Positions 5,941-14,300 are shown, counted from the stretch's first letter. The stretch: 15,253 nucleotides of DNA from an uncultured Collinsella sp. (GCA_902494585.1 CABUUD010000038.1:1-15253), one strand, 5' to 3'. Program-made: numbers and translations. The notes: a model not told the origin generated them from the sequence alone.

Positions 5941-6879
5941 ATGGATCTTGCGATGGCGCAGCGGCTCGTTGATCGCCGCAAGGCTGCCGGGCTTTCTCAG
6001 GAGGCGCTTGCCGCCCAGCTGGGTGTGAGTCGTCAGGCTGTCAGTAAATGGGAGCGCAGCGAATCCTCGCCCGATACCGATAACCTTATTGCGCTCGCCG
6101 CGTTGTATGGCGTGTCGCTGGATGAACTGTTGTATGGGGAGGCGGTGGATAGCGCTGACGATTCGCAGGCTGATGATGAGGCACAGGACAGCGACGCCGG
6201 CACCAAAGCTTCAGATGAGGCTGAAGAGGCTGAGGCTTCTACTGAGCACGCTGATTGCAGAGATAAGCCACTTGTCGATATTTCCCTCGCGCGCGGCATC
6301 CACGCTATTGATCCCAACAAGGGCGAAGAGGTTCATGTTGGCTGGAGTGGCATCCATGTGGCTAACAAGCGCAAGGGTGAAGAGGTCCATGTGGGGCCAG
6401 GCGGATTGCATATCGATACGCTTGAGGACGATGGACATAGTGTGCATACCAATGACGACGGCACCGTCACCATCGACGGCGAGACGTTTTCCAGCTGGAA
6501 GGAAGCACACGACAAGCTCGACCATCATGGCAAGCATTTCCACACCAAGGTCGGACGTACATGGAACAAATTCCCCTTCCCCGCGCTTGTCGCCCTCGCC
6601 TATCTGGTGCTCGGCATTGTCTACGGCACATGGGCTACGGGACTCTTCCTCGTCTTTTTGATTCCCGTCTATTACGCGCTTGGCGACTTTATCGACCAAC
6701 GTCACTTATCTAAGCTGATCGATGTCGTCTATTCAGTCAGTGCCGAGGCATGGTTCCTCTACATGTGGCTCCGCCTGGAACAACCCCATCCCGCCTGGGT
6801 AATCCTCATCACCATCCCGGTCGTAAAAGCACTCATGCGTTGGTGCCGTAAACAATGGAAGCATCGCGAACGAGCCTAA
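5941..6879 (+). CDS. XRE-family HTH regulator fused to a membrane domain
   Basis: Residues 6-62 form a Cro/C1-type helix-turn-helix (RRKAAGLSQEALAAQLGVSR, then QAVSKWERSESSPDTDNL). An acidic, low-complexity linker follows (66-106). Next comes a region with a tandem motif, GEEVHVGWSGIHV (128-140) and GEEVHVGPGGLHI (146-158), and then four probable membrane helices (about 212-230, 232-250, 260-278, 284-300) with a basic C-terminus. The protein is therefore a membrane-tethered DNA-binding protein, probably sensing something at or in the membrane; its target and signal are unknown. I start at ATG 5941 (312 aa) because AAAGGA lies 6 bases before it. The upstream in-frame ATG at 5926 has no Shine-Dalgarno. 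It is a single-gene unit with possible operator repeats upstream. Confidence 0.8.
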   Translation: MDLAMAQRLVDRRKAAGLSQEALAAQLGVSRQAVSKWERSESSPDTDNLIALAALYGVSLDELLYGEAVDSADDSQADDEAQDSDAGTKASDEAEEAEASTEHADCRDKPLVDISLARGIHAIDPNKGEEVHVGWSGIHVANKRKGEEVHVGPGGLHIDTLEDDGHSVHTNDDGTVTIDGETFSSWKEAHDKLDHHGKHFHTKVGRTWNKFPFPALVALAYLVLGIVYGTWATGLFLVFLIPVYYALGDFIDQRHLSKLIDVVYSVSAEAWFLYMWLRLEQPHPAWVILITIPVVKALMRWCRKQWKHRERA

Positions 6880-6932
6880 ACCATCCCAGCCCGACAGCGG
6901 CACCCAACTAGTACTTCCCCGCCCATCCCTCC

Positions 6933-7003
6933 TAAGTTGCGGTGATATAGTTCCGGTTTTAGCCTTGAGTAGTCGAATTTAGGAACTATTCCACCGCAAC
7001 TTA
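6933..7003. repeat. Inverted-repeat element, 22-bp arms (AGTTGCGGTG family)
   Basis: The left arm, 6933-6954, begins TAAGTTGCGGTG. The right arm, 6982-7003, ends CACCGCAACTTA. They are inverted repeats with two mismatches around 27 bases. The outer ends are perfect over 12 bp, as in terminal inverted repeats of a miniature element. It could also act as a transcript-end hairpin for the HTH gene, 53 bases upstream, although no T-run follows. A related single arm is at 5770-5796. Confidence 0.7.
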
Positions 7004-7053
7004 CGGATGATCGGAGCGGCTACAGCACAAGCGTCGGCGTTCGTTTGATGGTC

Positions 7054-7215
7054 CGCCACGAAAAGAGGCCATCTACTACGTTTAACTCGATGGGGTCAAC
7101 CATGACCGCCTTTTTCGAAAATCGACAAGCCTTCTACCTGCGGTTTTATTTTTCGTTTTCCCGGCATAGTTGAGGGTATCCAATTAAACGTAGTAGATAG
7201 GCCCGTTTTGTGGCA
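7054..7215. mobile_element. MITE-like element with 32-base imperfect terminal inverted repeats
   Basis: The left arm 7054-7085 (CGCCACGAAAAGAGGCC, then ATCTACTACGTTTAA) and right arm 7184-7215 (TTAAACGTAGTAGATAGGCC, then CGTTTTGTGGCA) are inverted repeats with a few mismatches and small indels. They enclose about 98 bases with T-rich tracts. No transposase is encoded. A 41-codon frame (7048-7173) crosses the element and has no Shine-Dalgarno, so I do not call it a gene. I see no clear target-site duplication. It could be a non-autonomous element or a conserved structured intergenic sequence. Confidence 0.5.
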
Positions 7216-7304
7216 TACAACCCATTCAAGCCCAATCTCGAAGGCTAAAGAGAGCCTCTCATCCACGCTTGCGAGCAGAAGATAGCAGAATATAGCAAAG
7301 CAAC
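7216..7304. other. Intergenic stretch with no feature seen
   Basis: Between the MITE-like element and the terminator of the ABC operon I see only AT-leaning sequence with a minor 5-bp hairpin (AGGCT/AGCCT near 7243-7258). I find no open frame with a ribosome-binding site, no RNA gene and no further repeat copy. Confidence 0.5.
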
Positions 7305-7337
7305 AAACGCCGGGTCGCCCGTAGGTGCCCGGCGTTT
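7305..7337 (-). terminator. Terminator hairpin of the ABC operon
   Basis: AAACGCCGGG (7305-7314) and CCCGGCGTTT (7328-7337) form a perfect 10-bp stem with a 13-nt loop. On the minus strand it is followed by GTTGCTTTGC, a weak T-tail. It lies about 45 bases past the permease stop codon, directly beyond dispersed repeat copy 2. Confidence 0.6.
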
Positions 7338-7382
7338 GCCCAGATAAAACCTGCCAAAATAAACCTGTCCCTTTTTGGCAGG
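7338..7382 (-). repeat. Dispersed intergenic repeat, copy 2
   Basis: On the minus strand this reads CTGCCAAAAAGGGACAGG, then TTTATTTTGGCAGG and TTTTATCTGGGC, closely matching copies 1 and 3. It abuts the permease stop codon on one side and the terminator hairpin on the other, the same arrangement as copy 1 behind the aminopeptidase. Relative to copy 3 it is in inverted orientation, so the pair brackets the ABC operon. Confidence 0.8.
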
Positions 7383-10160
7383 TTACTCGGCGCTCTTGAG
7401 GGCGCCGACCATGTCGATCTTGTTGAGGGTACGATTGGTGGCGAGGTTGACGATAAACGTAAAGCCAAAGGAAAGCACCACGGCGAGAACGTAGCTTAGC
7501 GGCTCGACCTCGACATCAAAGTACAGCGACGGCATCTGCAAAATGTACGTAAAACTCTCGGCCAGCAAGCCGCCCAGCGGCACGCCCAGCGCAGCGCCAA
7601 TCGCCGTGAGAATCAGTGTCTCCTTGTTGACGTAATGGTGCACCTCACCGCGACGGAAGCCCAACACTTTAATGGTCGCCAGCTCGCGCTCGCGCTCGGA
7701 GATATTCGTGTTGGACAGCGTAAACACCACCACAAACGATAGGCACGCCGCCATAAAGGTCACGAGCACCACGACCGAATTGATAATCGTAAAGTTCGCC
7801 TCATAGTTTTCCCAATGCTCGGCCGTACTCGAAATCGTAAGCCAACCGTCACTCTTAAGATTCTTGCTAAACGCAATCTGGTCGGCCGACGAACCCTTAA
7901 GCAGCACAAAGACGCCGTTAAGACGTGCGCTTCGACCGAACGCGCGCTCATAGGTGCCCTGCGTCATGTAAAGCGTGTTGCCCAGATAGTTAAGCGAAAT
8001 GTCGCTGACTTTGACCTTGGCAACATTGAGCGACGAATCCTGGACGTGCGCCGTATCGCCCGGCTGAATCCCCAGTACCAGCTGTGAACTTTTGCTCAGA
8101 TACACGTCTCCGTCACGCAAAGACAGCGGTTCTTTGGACTCATCCTCCAGGCGCACGTAATCGCCCAAGTCACCCGTGCGGTCGTCGGGAATCACGATGA
8201 GCTGCACAGTCTCGCTCTTGCCACCAAACGTAAAGGTGACGTTGTCGGTCATAATCGGCAGGGTCGAGGTCACGGTCACGTTGAAATCATTGGCCGCGCT
8301 GCGCTCATCCAATGCCGCGCACGTCTGCGAAAAATCGTCGGGATTGGCGACCGCCAGCAGGTCGTAGCGCGTGATATGCCCGTACTGTTTGGGCGAAAGC
8401 GCCACCGACGTGTCGCGAATGCCCATACCGCAGATCACGAGCGCCGTGCAGCCGGCGATACCGAAGATGGTCATAAAAGCGCGCTTTTTGTAGCGGAACA
8501 GGTTACGTGCTGCCACCTTGTTCAAAAAGCCCATGCGGCGCCAGATAAAGCCGATGCGCTCAAGCAAGATGCGAGAGCCGGCGCGTGGGGCCTTGGGACG
8601 CATGAGCGAGGCCGGGGTCTCGGCCATCTCGTGGCGGCAGGCGATAATCGTAGCGCCCACCACGCCCACGGCAAACAGCGCCACCGAGACGATTGAGGAC
8701 ACGATGTCGTACGAGAGCAGCATCTGGGGCAGCGAGTACATGTCGTCGAACACCGTAAACAGGAACAGCGGCAGGCCCACAAATCCGATGATGTTGCCGA
8801 GGACGCCGCCGATCAGACATGCCCACAGCGCATAGTCCACGTATTTGGACAGGATGCGCTCGCGTGAATAGCCAAGCGCCTTGTACAGGCCAATAAGCGT
8901 GCGCTCCTCCTCGACCATGCGCGTGGCGGTGGTAAGACTGATGAGCACAGCAACGACAAAGAAGATAAATGGGAAAACCGTGGCGATGGCCTCGATCGAA
9001 GAACTGTCGCTCTCGACGCTCGAGTAGCTTGCGATGTTACCGCGGTCCTGAATGTACCAGGTGCATTCGCCCAGATCGGAAAGCTCGGCGCGGGCATCGG
9101 CAAAATGCTGGTCGGCGGCGGCGCGGCGCTGGTCCAACTCGGCCTGAGCCTGGACGCGCTCCTCGCTGCCCTCGGCCATACGGTTGATGTTATCCTGCTC
9201 GATCCCAAAGAGCATGGCGGTCTGACGCTCGGCCGTATCCAAGCTTGTCGGCGTGTCAACCGTCAACTCCTGGACGCGCGCCTTCTCACGCTCCTCGCGG
9301 ATCTTCTCGATGTTGCCTTTGACCTCGTTGATCTTTGTCGTGTAGGCATCTGAATAGGAGTTAAGACTCTTGGCTCCCTCGACGATCACGTGGACTGCGG
9401 AGTAGGAAGAAGATGTCGCGGCATCCTCGCTCACATAGAACTTATAGTCCGCAGCCGAAGCAGCACGGAAGGCGTTGACTGTCGAGTCGGAGCTCACATC
9501 AGTGGGGTCGAGGACCTCGGCCGTAATGGTGTAATCGCCCGCGGCAAACTGATCCTTGGCACTTTGGTTGGACGAGCTCGCGTCATTGGCGGCAAAACTC
9601 ACCGTATCGCCGAGCTTTTTGCCCGAAGCCTTCAGGAACTTCGAAGTCACCGCGACTTCATCGGCGCTCTCGGGCAAATCGCCGCTCACCAGCACCGGCT
9701 GATCGATATTCTCCTTGGAGAGACTTTGCACGACCACGCGCTCGCGCGTTGTGCCCACGGCGGTGTAGGCGGTCTCGGTGTAGATGCCCTCGACCGTCTC
9801 GACGCCGTCGACCTCTTGGATAGCCGCGAGATCGTCGCGCGTAAGGCCATAGGTCGACTGCACGTTAATGTCATAGACATTCTGCTGGTCAAAATAGGCG
9901 TCGACCGAATCGCACAAATCCTCGCAGCCCGCCTTAAGGCCGCACATCACGCTCACGCCAAGCGCAGTGATGACCACGATAGATAGGAAGCGCTTAAGAC
10001 TGCCCCGAATCGTGCGGTAGATGCCACGGCGAAAAACCGTCGGCACCATATCGTTTGAGCTTTGAGCGGTACGGTAGGTCGCGAACTCCCGGTCGCGGCC
10101 CGCGTGCTCCGTATCGTGGTTTTGGCTGTTTTGGCAATCTTGGTCCATGGGCGCTACCAC
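7383..10160 (-). CDS. ABC transporter permease, FtsX-like, two-domain (925 aa)
   Basis: This is the membrane partner of the ATPase encoded just upstream. A basic N-terminus leads to membrane helix 1 (58-76) and then a large extracytoplasmic part (77-390) with a charged, coiled-coil-like stretch at about 278-360. The first FtsX core follows, with three helices between 391 and 510 and the coupling motif TLIGLYKALGYSRERI. A second unit begins with a helix at 562-580, has another extracytoplasmic domain, and ends in a second FtsX core with ELATIKVLGFRRGEV and three C-terminal helices. Such permeases use mechanotransmission or export peptides, lipids or antibiotics rather than import solutes; the substrate is unknown. 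The start is GTG at 10158-10160, overlapping the ATPase stop by 7 bases; ATG at 10148 is an alternative. Translation is probably coupled. Confidence 0.9.
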   Translation of the reverse strand: MVAPMDQDCQNSQNHDTEHAGRDREFATYRTAQSSNDMVPTVFRRGIYRTIRGSLKRFLSIVVITALGVSVMCGLKAGCEDLCDSVDAYFDQQNVYDINVQSTYGLTRDDLAAIQEVDGVETVEGIYTETAYTAVGTTRERVVVQSLSKENIDQPVLVSGDLPESADEVAVTSKFLKASGKKLGDTVSFAANDASSSNQSAKDQFAAGDYTITAEVLDPTDVSSDSTVNAFRAASAADYKFYVSEDAATSSSYSAVHVIVEGAKSLNSYSDAYTTKINEVKGNIEKIREEREKARVQELTVDTPTSLDTAERQTAMLFGIEQDNINRMAEGSEERVQAQAELDQRRAAADQHFADARAELSDLGECTWYIQDRGNIASYSSVESDSSSIEAIATVFPFIFFVVAVLISLTTATRMVEEERTLIGLYKALGYSRERILSKYVDYALWACLIGGVLGNIIGFVGLPLFLFTVFDDMYSLPQMLLSYDIVSSIVSVALFAVGVVGATIIACRHEMAETPASLMRPKAPRAGSRILLERIGFIWRRMGFLNKVAARNLFRYKKRAFMTIFGIAGCTALVICGMGIRDTSVALSPKQYGHITRYDLLAVANPDDFSQTCAALDERSAANDFNVTVTSTLPIMTDNVTFTFGGKSETVQLIVIPDDRTGDLGDYVRLEDESKEPLSLRDGDVYLSKSSQLVLGIQPGDTAHVQDSSLNVAKVKVSDISLNYLGNTLYMTQGTYERAFGRSARLNGVFVLLKGSSADQIAFSKNLKSDGWLTISSTAEHWENYEANFTIINSVVVLVTFMAACLSFVVVFTLSNTNISERERELATIKVLGFRRGEVHHYVNKETLILTAIGAALGVPLGGLLAESFTYILQMPSLYFDVEVEPLSYVLAVVLSFGFTFIVNLATNRTLNKIDMVGALKSAE

Positions 10161-10855
10161 TCGATCGTCTCGATAGGCACGGGATTTTGCTGGACCGTCT
10201 CGCTCTCCACGCGGCCGCTCTTAAAGCGGATCAGGCGATCGGCCATGGGCGCCAGCGCGGAGTTGTGGGTGATGATAATGACCGTGATGTCCTGCTTGCG
10301 GCAGGTGTCCTGTAGCAACTGCAAGATCTGCTTGCCGGTTTTGTAGTCGAGTGCACCCGTGGGCTCGTCGCACAAAAGCAGCTTGGGGTTCTTGGCCAGC
10401 GCGCGGGCGATGGACACGCGCTGCTGCTCGCCGCCCGAAAGCTGCGCGGGGAAGTTGGCAAGGCGCTCGCCCAGGCCAACCTGGCAAAGCGTTTGCTCGG
10501 CATCGAGCGAATCGGGGCAGATTTGCGCCGCGAGCTCGACGTTTTCGAGCGCCGTCAAGTTGGGAACCAAATTGTAGAACTGGAAGACAAAGCCGACGTC
10601 GGCGCGGCGGTATTCCACGAGCTGCGCCTCGTTGGCAGAGCTCACGTCGCGCCCGTCCACCGTCACGGTGCCGGAGGTCGCCGTATCCATGCCGCCCAGA
10701 ATGTTGAGCGCCGTGGTCTTGCCGGCACCCGAAGCACCCAGAATGATGGCGAGCTCGCCGCGCTCGACCGTAAAGCTCGCGCCGTCGAGCGCATGAATGC
10801 GGGCGTCGCCCTCGCCGTATGCTTTGATGACGTCTTTGAATTCGATATAGGCCAT
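10154..10855 (-). CDS. ABC transporter ATP-binding protein (MacB/LolD type)
   Basis: The 233-aa cytoplasmic ATPase has all required motifs: Walker A GASGAGKTT (40-48), Q-loop Gln92 in FVFQFYNLVP, signature LSGGEQQR (139-146), Walker B LLLCDEPTGALD (159-170) and the H-loop THN with His197. The FQFYNLVPNLTALENV segment is typical of the LolD/MacB/SalX group that partners FtsX-like permeases. It powers the permease encoded immediately downstream, and the two genes overlap. ATG at 10853-10855 has only a weak Shine-Dalgarno (GGGAA, 9 bases upstream). A weak promoter, TTGGTC (10913-10908) with TACTAA (10891-10886), may lie upstream; if real, its -35 comes from dispersed repeat copy 3. Confidence 0.93.
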   Translation of the reverse strand: MAYIEFKDVIKAYGEGDARIHALDGASFTVERGELAIILGASGAGKTTALNILGGMDTATSGTVTVDGRDVSSANEAQLVEYRRADVGFVFQFYNLVPNLTALENVELAAQICPDSLDAEQTLCQVGLGERLANFPAQLSGGEQQRVSIARALAKNPKLLLCDEPTGALDYKTGKQILQLLQDTCRKQDITVIIITHNSALAPMADRLIRFKSGRVESETVQQNPVPIETIEW

Positions 10856-10906
10856 CGATCGGTTCCCATCTGGTCGGATAACTCTTTAGTATTACCCATT
10901 TCGCAC

Positions 10907-10951
10907 CGACCAAAAAGGGACAGATTAATTTTGGCAGGGTTCATATGGGGG
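10907..10951 (+). repeat. Dispersed intergenic repeat, copy 3
   Basis: On the plus strand this reads CGACCAAAAAGGGACAGA, then TTAATTTTGGCAGG and GTTCATATGGGGG. It matches copy 1 through CGACCAAAAAGGGA and AATTTTGGCAGG but is more diverged at its right end. It lies about 50 bases before the ABC ATPase start codon, inverted relative to copy 2. Confidence 0.75.
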
Positions 10952-11057
10952 AAACGGCAGCTATAGATGAGGCGCCGGGGAAGCAGAGAAATCATCGACG
11001 GGGTCAGGCCGACCGCCAAACACAACACACGCATCTCAATCTGTCAGCCAAATCATT
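10952..11057. other. Intergenic stretch with no feature seen
   Basis: I see no open frame with a ribosome-binding site, no RNA gene and no strong hairpin between repeat copy 3 and the SOS-like box. Together with 11266-11392 it makes the 10856-11392 gap between the ABC operon and cas9 the most gene-poor part of the right half. Confidence 0.5.
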
Positions 11058-11071
11058 CGAACAGTTGTTCG
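11058..11071. promoter_or_regulatory. LexA/SOS-box-like palindrome
   Basis: CGAACAGTTGTTCG is a perfect CGAAC-N4-GTTCG palindrome and matches the GAAC-N4-GTTC core of Gram-positive and actinobacterial LexA boxes. Candidate -10 hexamers TATGAT (11076-11081 and 11081-11086) lie directly downstream, so a bound repressor would block the promoter. The next frame, 57 bases downstream, is the truncated GyrI-like gene. Confidence 0.55.
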
Positions 11072-11127
11072 TTTCTATGATATGATTCAGCTATCTAAGC
11101 AGGCCAATACGTAGAAAGGCGGCCAAC

Positions 11128-11265
11128 ATGGCGTTCGACTTTAAGAAGGAATGCAAGGAGCTCTACAAACCTGCAAGCAAGCCGAGCATCGTAACTGCCC
11201 CGCCATTCAATCTCAGGGCGGGATTCAGTCGGGATTCAATTTCAACAAACGGCATCATCCGGTAA
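11128..11265 (+). pseudogene. Truncated GyrI-like domain protein gene
   Basis: The 45-codon frame begins MAFDFKKECKELYKPASKPS, then IVTAPPFN. To my recognition this is the N-terminus of GyrI-like (AraC effector-binding-like) small-molecule-binding proteins, which open with MAFDFKKEYKE and an IVxVPP strand and normally run to about 200 aa. After about residue 28 the similarity stops, an 11-bp tandem duplication (CGGGATTCAGT/CGGGATTCAAT, 11219-11240) follows, and a TAA ends the frame. AAAGG lies 8 bases before the ATG, so the relic keeps its translation signals and an SOS-like promoter region. I see no remainder of the gene elsewhere in the window. It is probably the stump left by deletion or by insertion of the neighbouring CRISPR-Cas9 locus. 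Confidence 0.6.
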
Positions 11266-11281
11266 CCGATATGTAAGGCTG

Positions 11282-11287
11282 TATAAA
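11282..11287 (+). promoter_or_regulatory. Possible -10 element for cas9
   Basis: TATAAA preceded by CTG lies 105 bases before the cas9 start codon in the otherwise featureless leader. No good -35 hexamer is found 16-18 bases upstream. A CTAACAA direct repeat follows (11302-11308 and 11322-11328). This is the best promoter candidate I see, but it is weak. Confidence 0.25.
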
Positions 11288-11360
11288 TCATTTCCATTTG
11301 CCTAACAAAATGACCGCTCGGCTAACAAGCTCGGCCCATGTCCCCACGCGATGGTACTGT

Positions 11361-11386
11361 TCTCTAGAGTTCTTATTAGAGAGGGG
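11361..11386 (+). promoter_or_regulatory. cas9 ribosome-binding site within a small hairpin
   Basis: The cas9 Shine-Dalgarno GAGAGGGG (11379-11386) ends 6 bases before ATG 11393. Its first bases form the right arm of a 6-bp stem (TCTCTA 11361-11366 with TAGAGA 11377-11382, 10-nt loop), so folding could partly mask the site. The Shine-Dalgarno decides the start; the control role is inference. Confidence 0.45.
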
Positions 11387-11392
11387 TGCTCC

Positions 11393-14300
11393 ATGGAGAT
11401 CACCATCAATCGCGAAATTGGGAAGCTCGGACTTCCCAGGCATCTTGTGCTTGGCATGGATCCAGGAATTGCAAGCTGCGGATTCGCACTTATCGACACA
11501 GCCAATCGTGAAATCCTGGATTTGGGCGTCAGATTATTTGACTCTCCAACTCATCCTAAAACGGGCCAAAGTCTTGCGGTTATTCGCAGGGGCTTCCGCT
11601 CTACCCGTCGAAACATTGACCGTACCCAGGCGCGCTTGAAGCACTGTCTCCAAATCCTCAAGGCTTATGGCCTCATCCCCCAAGACGCCACCAAAGAGTA
11701 CTTCCACACCACAAAAGGCGACAAGCAGCCGCTCAAGCTTCGCGTTGATGGGCTTGACCGCCTGCTCAACGATCGCGAGTGGGCGCTAGTCCTATACTCC
11801 CTCTGCAAGCGCCGTGGATACATCCCCCACGGAGAAGGCAATCAGGATAAATCAAGCGAAGGCGGCAAGGTTCTATCTGCCCTTGCGGCCAACAAGGAAG
11901 CAATTGCGGAGACCTCGTGCCGCACCGTTGGCGAATGGCTCGCTCAGCAGCCTCAAAGTCGCAATCGTGGCGGCAATTACGACAAGTGTGTAACGCACGC
12001 CCAGCTTATCGAAGAAACTCATATCCTATTTGATGCTCAACGCTCCTTTGGCTCCAAATACGCTTCGCCGGAATTTGAGGCCGCATATATCGAGGTTTGC
12101 GATTGGGAGCGTTCGCGCAAAGACTTCGACCGCCGCACGTACGACCTCGTTGGACACTGCTCATACTTCCCAACAGAAAAACGAGCCGCACGCTGCACGC
12201 TTACGAGCGAACTTGTTTCAGCCTATGGCGCACTCGGCAACATCACCATCATCCACGATGACGGGACCTCTCGCGCCTTGAGCGCAACGGAGCGCGATGA
12301 ATGCATTGCAATCCTGTTCTCGTGCGAGCCAATTCGAGGCAACAAAGATTGTGCTGTTAAATTCGGCGCCCTCAGAAAAGCGCTCGACCTTAGTTCAGGC
12401 GATTACTTCAAAGGGGTTCCAGCTGCCGACGAAAAAACGCGCGAGGTGTACAAGCCCAAGGGATGGCGCGTGCTCCGCAATACCCTCAATGCAGCCAACC
12501 CCATTCTCCTGCAGCGTTTACGCGATGACCGCAATCTCGCCGATGCCGTTATGGAGGCGGTAGCATATTCCTCGGCCCTTCCCGTACTCCAAGAGCAGCT
12601 TCAGGGGTTACCGCTCTCGGAAGCGGAGATAGAGGCGCTTTGTAGGCTTCCCTATTCATCCAAAGCTCTTAACGGCTATGGCAACCGTTCCAAAAAAGCA
12701 CTCGACATGCTGCTCGATTGCCTCGAGGAGCCTGAGGTCCTCAACCTTACGCAGGCCGAAAATGACTGCGGTCTGCTGGGACTGCGCATCGCTGGCACCC
12801 AGCTCGAGCGCTCCGATCGCCTGATGCCCTATGAGACCTGGATCGAACTTACCGGTCGGACAAATAACAATCCCGTCGTCATTCGCTCCATGTCGCAAAT
12901 GCGAAAAGTGGTCAACGCCGTCTGCCGCAAGTGGGGCGTGCCAAACGAAATCCACGTTGAGCTTGATCGAGAGCTCAGATTGCCTCAGCGCGCAAAAGAC
13001 GAGATTGCCAAGGCCAATAAGAAGAATGAGAAAAATCGTGAGCGCATTGCCGGGCAAATCGCTGAACTGCGTGGCTGCACGGCAGATGAGGTCACGGGCA
13101 AACAGATAGAGAAGTACCGCCTGTGGGAAGAGCAGGAATGCTTCGACCTTTACACGGGCGCTAAAATCGAAGTCGATCGCCTAATTAGCGACGACACCTA
13201 CACGCAGATCGACCATATCCTGCCGTTCTCTCGCACGGGAGAAAACTCGCGCAACAACAAAGTCCTGGTCCTCGCCAAAAGCAATCAGGACAAACGCGAA
13301 CAGACGCCTTACGAATGGATGTCCCACGACGGCGCGCCTTCATGGGATGCTTTTGTGCGTCGCGTTCAGGAAAACCAGAAACTCAGCCGTCGCAAAAAGA
13401 ACTTCCTGCTGGAAAAAGACCTTGATACCAAGGAAGGCGAATTCTTAGCACGCAGCTTCACCGATACTGCCTATATGTCACGAGAGGTATGCGCTTACCT
13501 CGCCGACTGCCTGCTGTTCCCCGATGATGGCGCAAAGGCACATGTTGTTCCTACCACTGGTAGAGCGACCGCATGGCTGCGTCGCAGGTGGGGGCTTAAC
13601 TTTGGTTCGAATCGCGAAAAAGACTGCTCGGACGATCGTCACCATGCCACCGATGCTTGTGTGATTGCAGCATGTAGTCGAAGCCTCGTGATTAAAACCG
13701 CTCGAATCAACCAAGAGACACACTGGAGCATAACCAGAGGTATGAACGAGACCCAACGCCGCAATGCCATCATGAAGGCTCTCGAAAGTGTTATGCCCTG
13801 GGAAACCTTTGCGAACGAAGTACGCGCGGCGCACGATTTCGTCGTACCCACACGCTTTGTCCCGCGCAAGGGAAAGGGCGAGCTATTTGAGCAGACGGTC
13901 TATCGTTATGCCGGCGTCAACGCACAGGGTAAAGACCTCGCTCGCAAGGCAAGCTCCGATAAGGACATCGTCATGGGCAACGCCGTGGTGTCGGCAGACG
14001 AGAAGTCGGTCATCAAAGTGAGCGAAATGCTGTGTCTGAGGCTCTGGCATGACCCAGAGGCCAAGAAGGGGCAGGGCGCTTGGTACGCAGACCCCGTCTA
14101 TAAGGCGGACATTCCTGCACTTAAGGATGGAACATATATTCCCAGAATTGCAAAGCAAAAATATGGGCGGAAGGTCTGGAAAGCCGTTCCCAATAGCGCT
14201 TTAACTCAAAAACCACTCGAAATATATCTGGGTGACCTCATTAAAGTCGGGGATAAGCTCGGTCGCTACAATGGCTACAACATTGCAACGGCCAATTGGT

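Noticed and set aside
7048..7173. Possible 41-aa protein crossing the MITE-like element
   Set aside because: No ribosome-binding site, it uses the inverted arm as coding sequence, and no recognisable similarity.
10952..11392. tracrRNA or second anti-repeat upstream of cas9
   Set aside because: I found no stretch resembling either strand of the CRISPR repeat in this region; the only anti-repeat is at 14524-14558.
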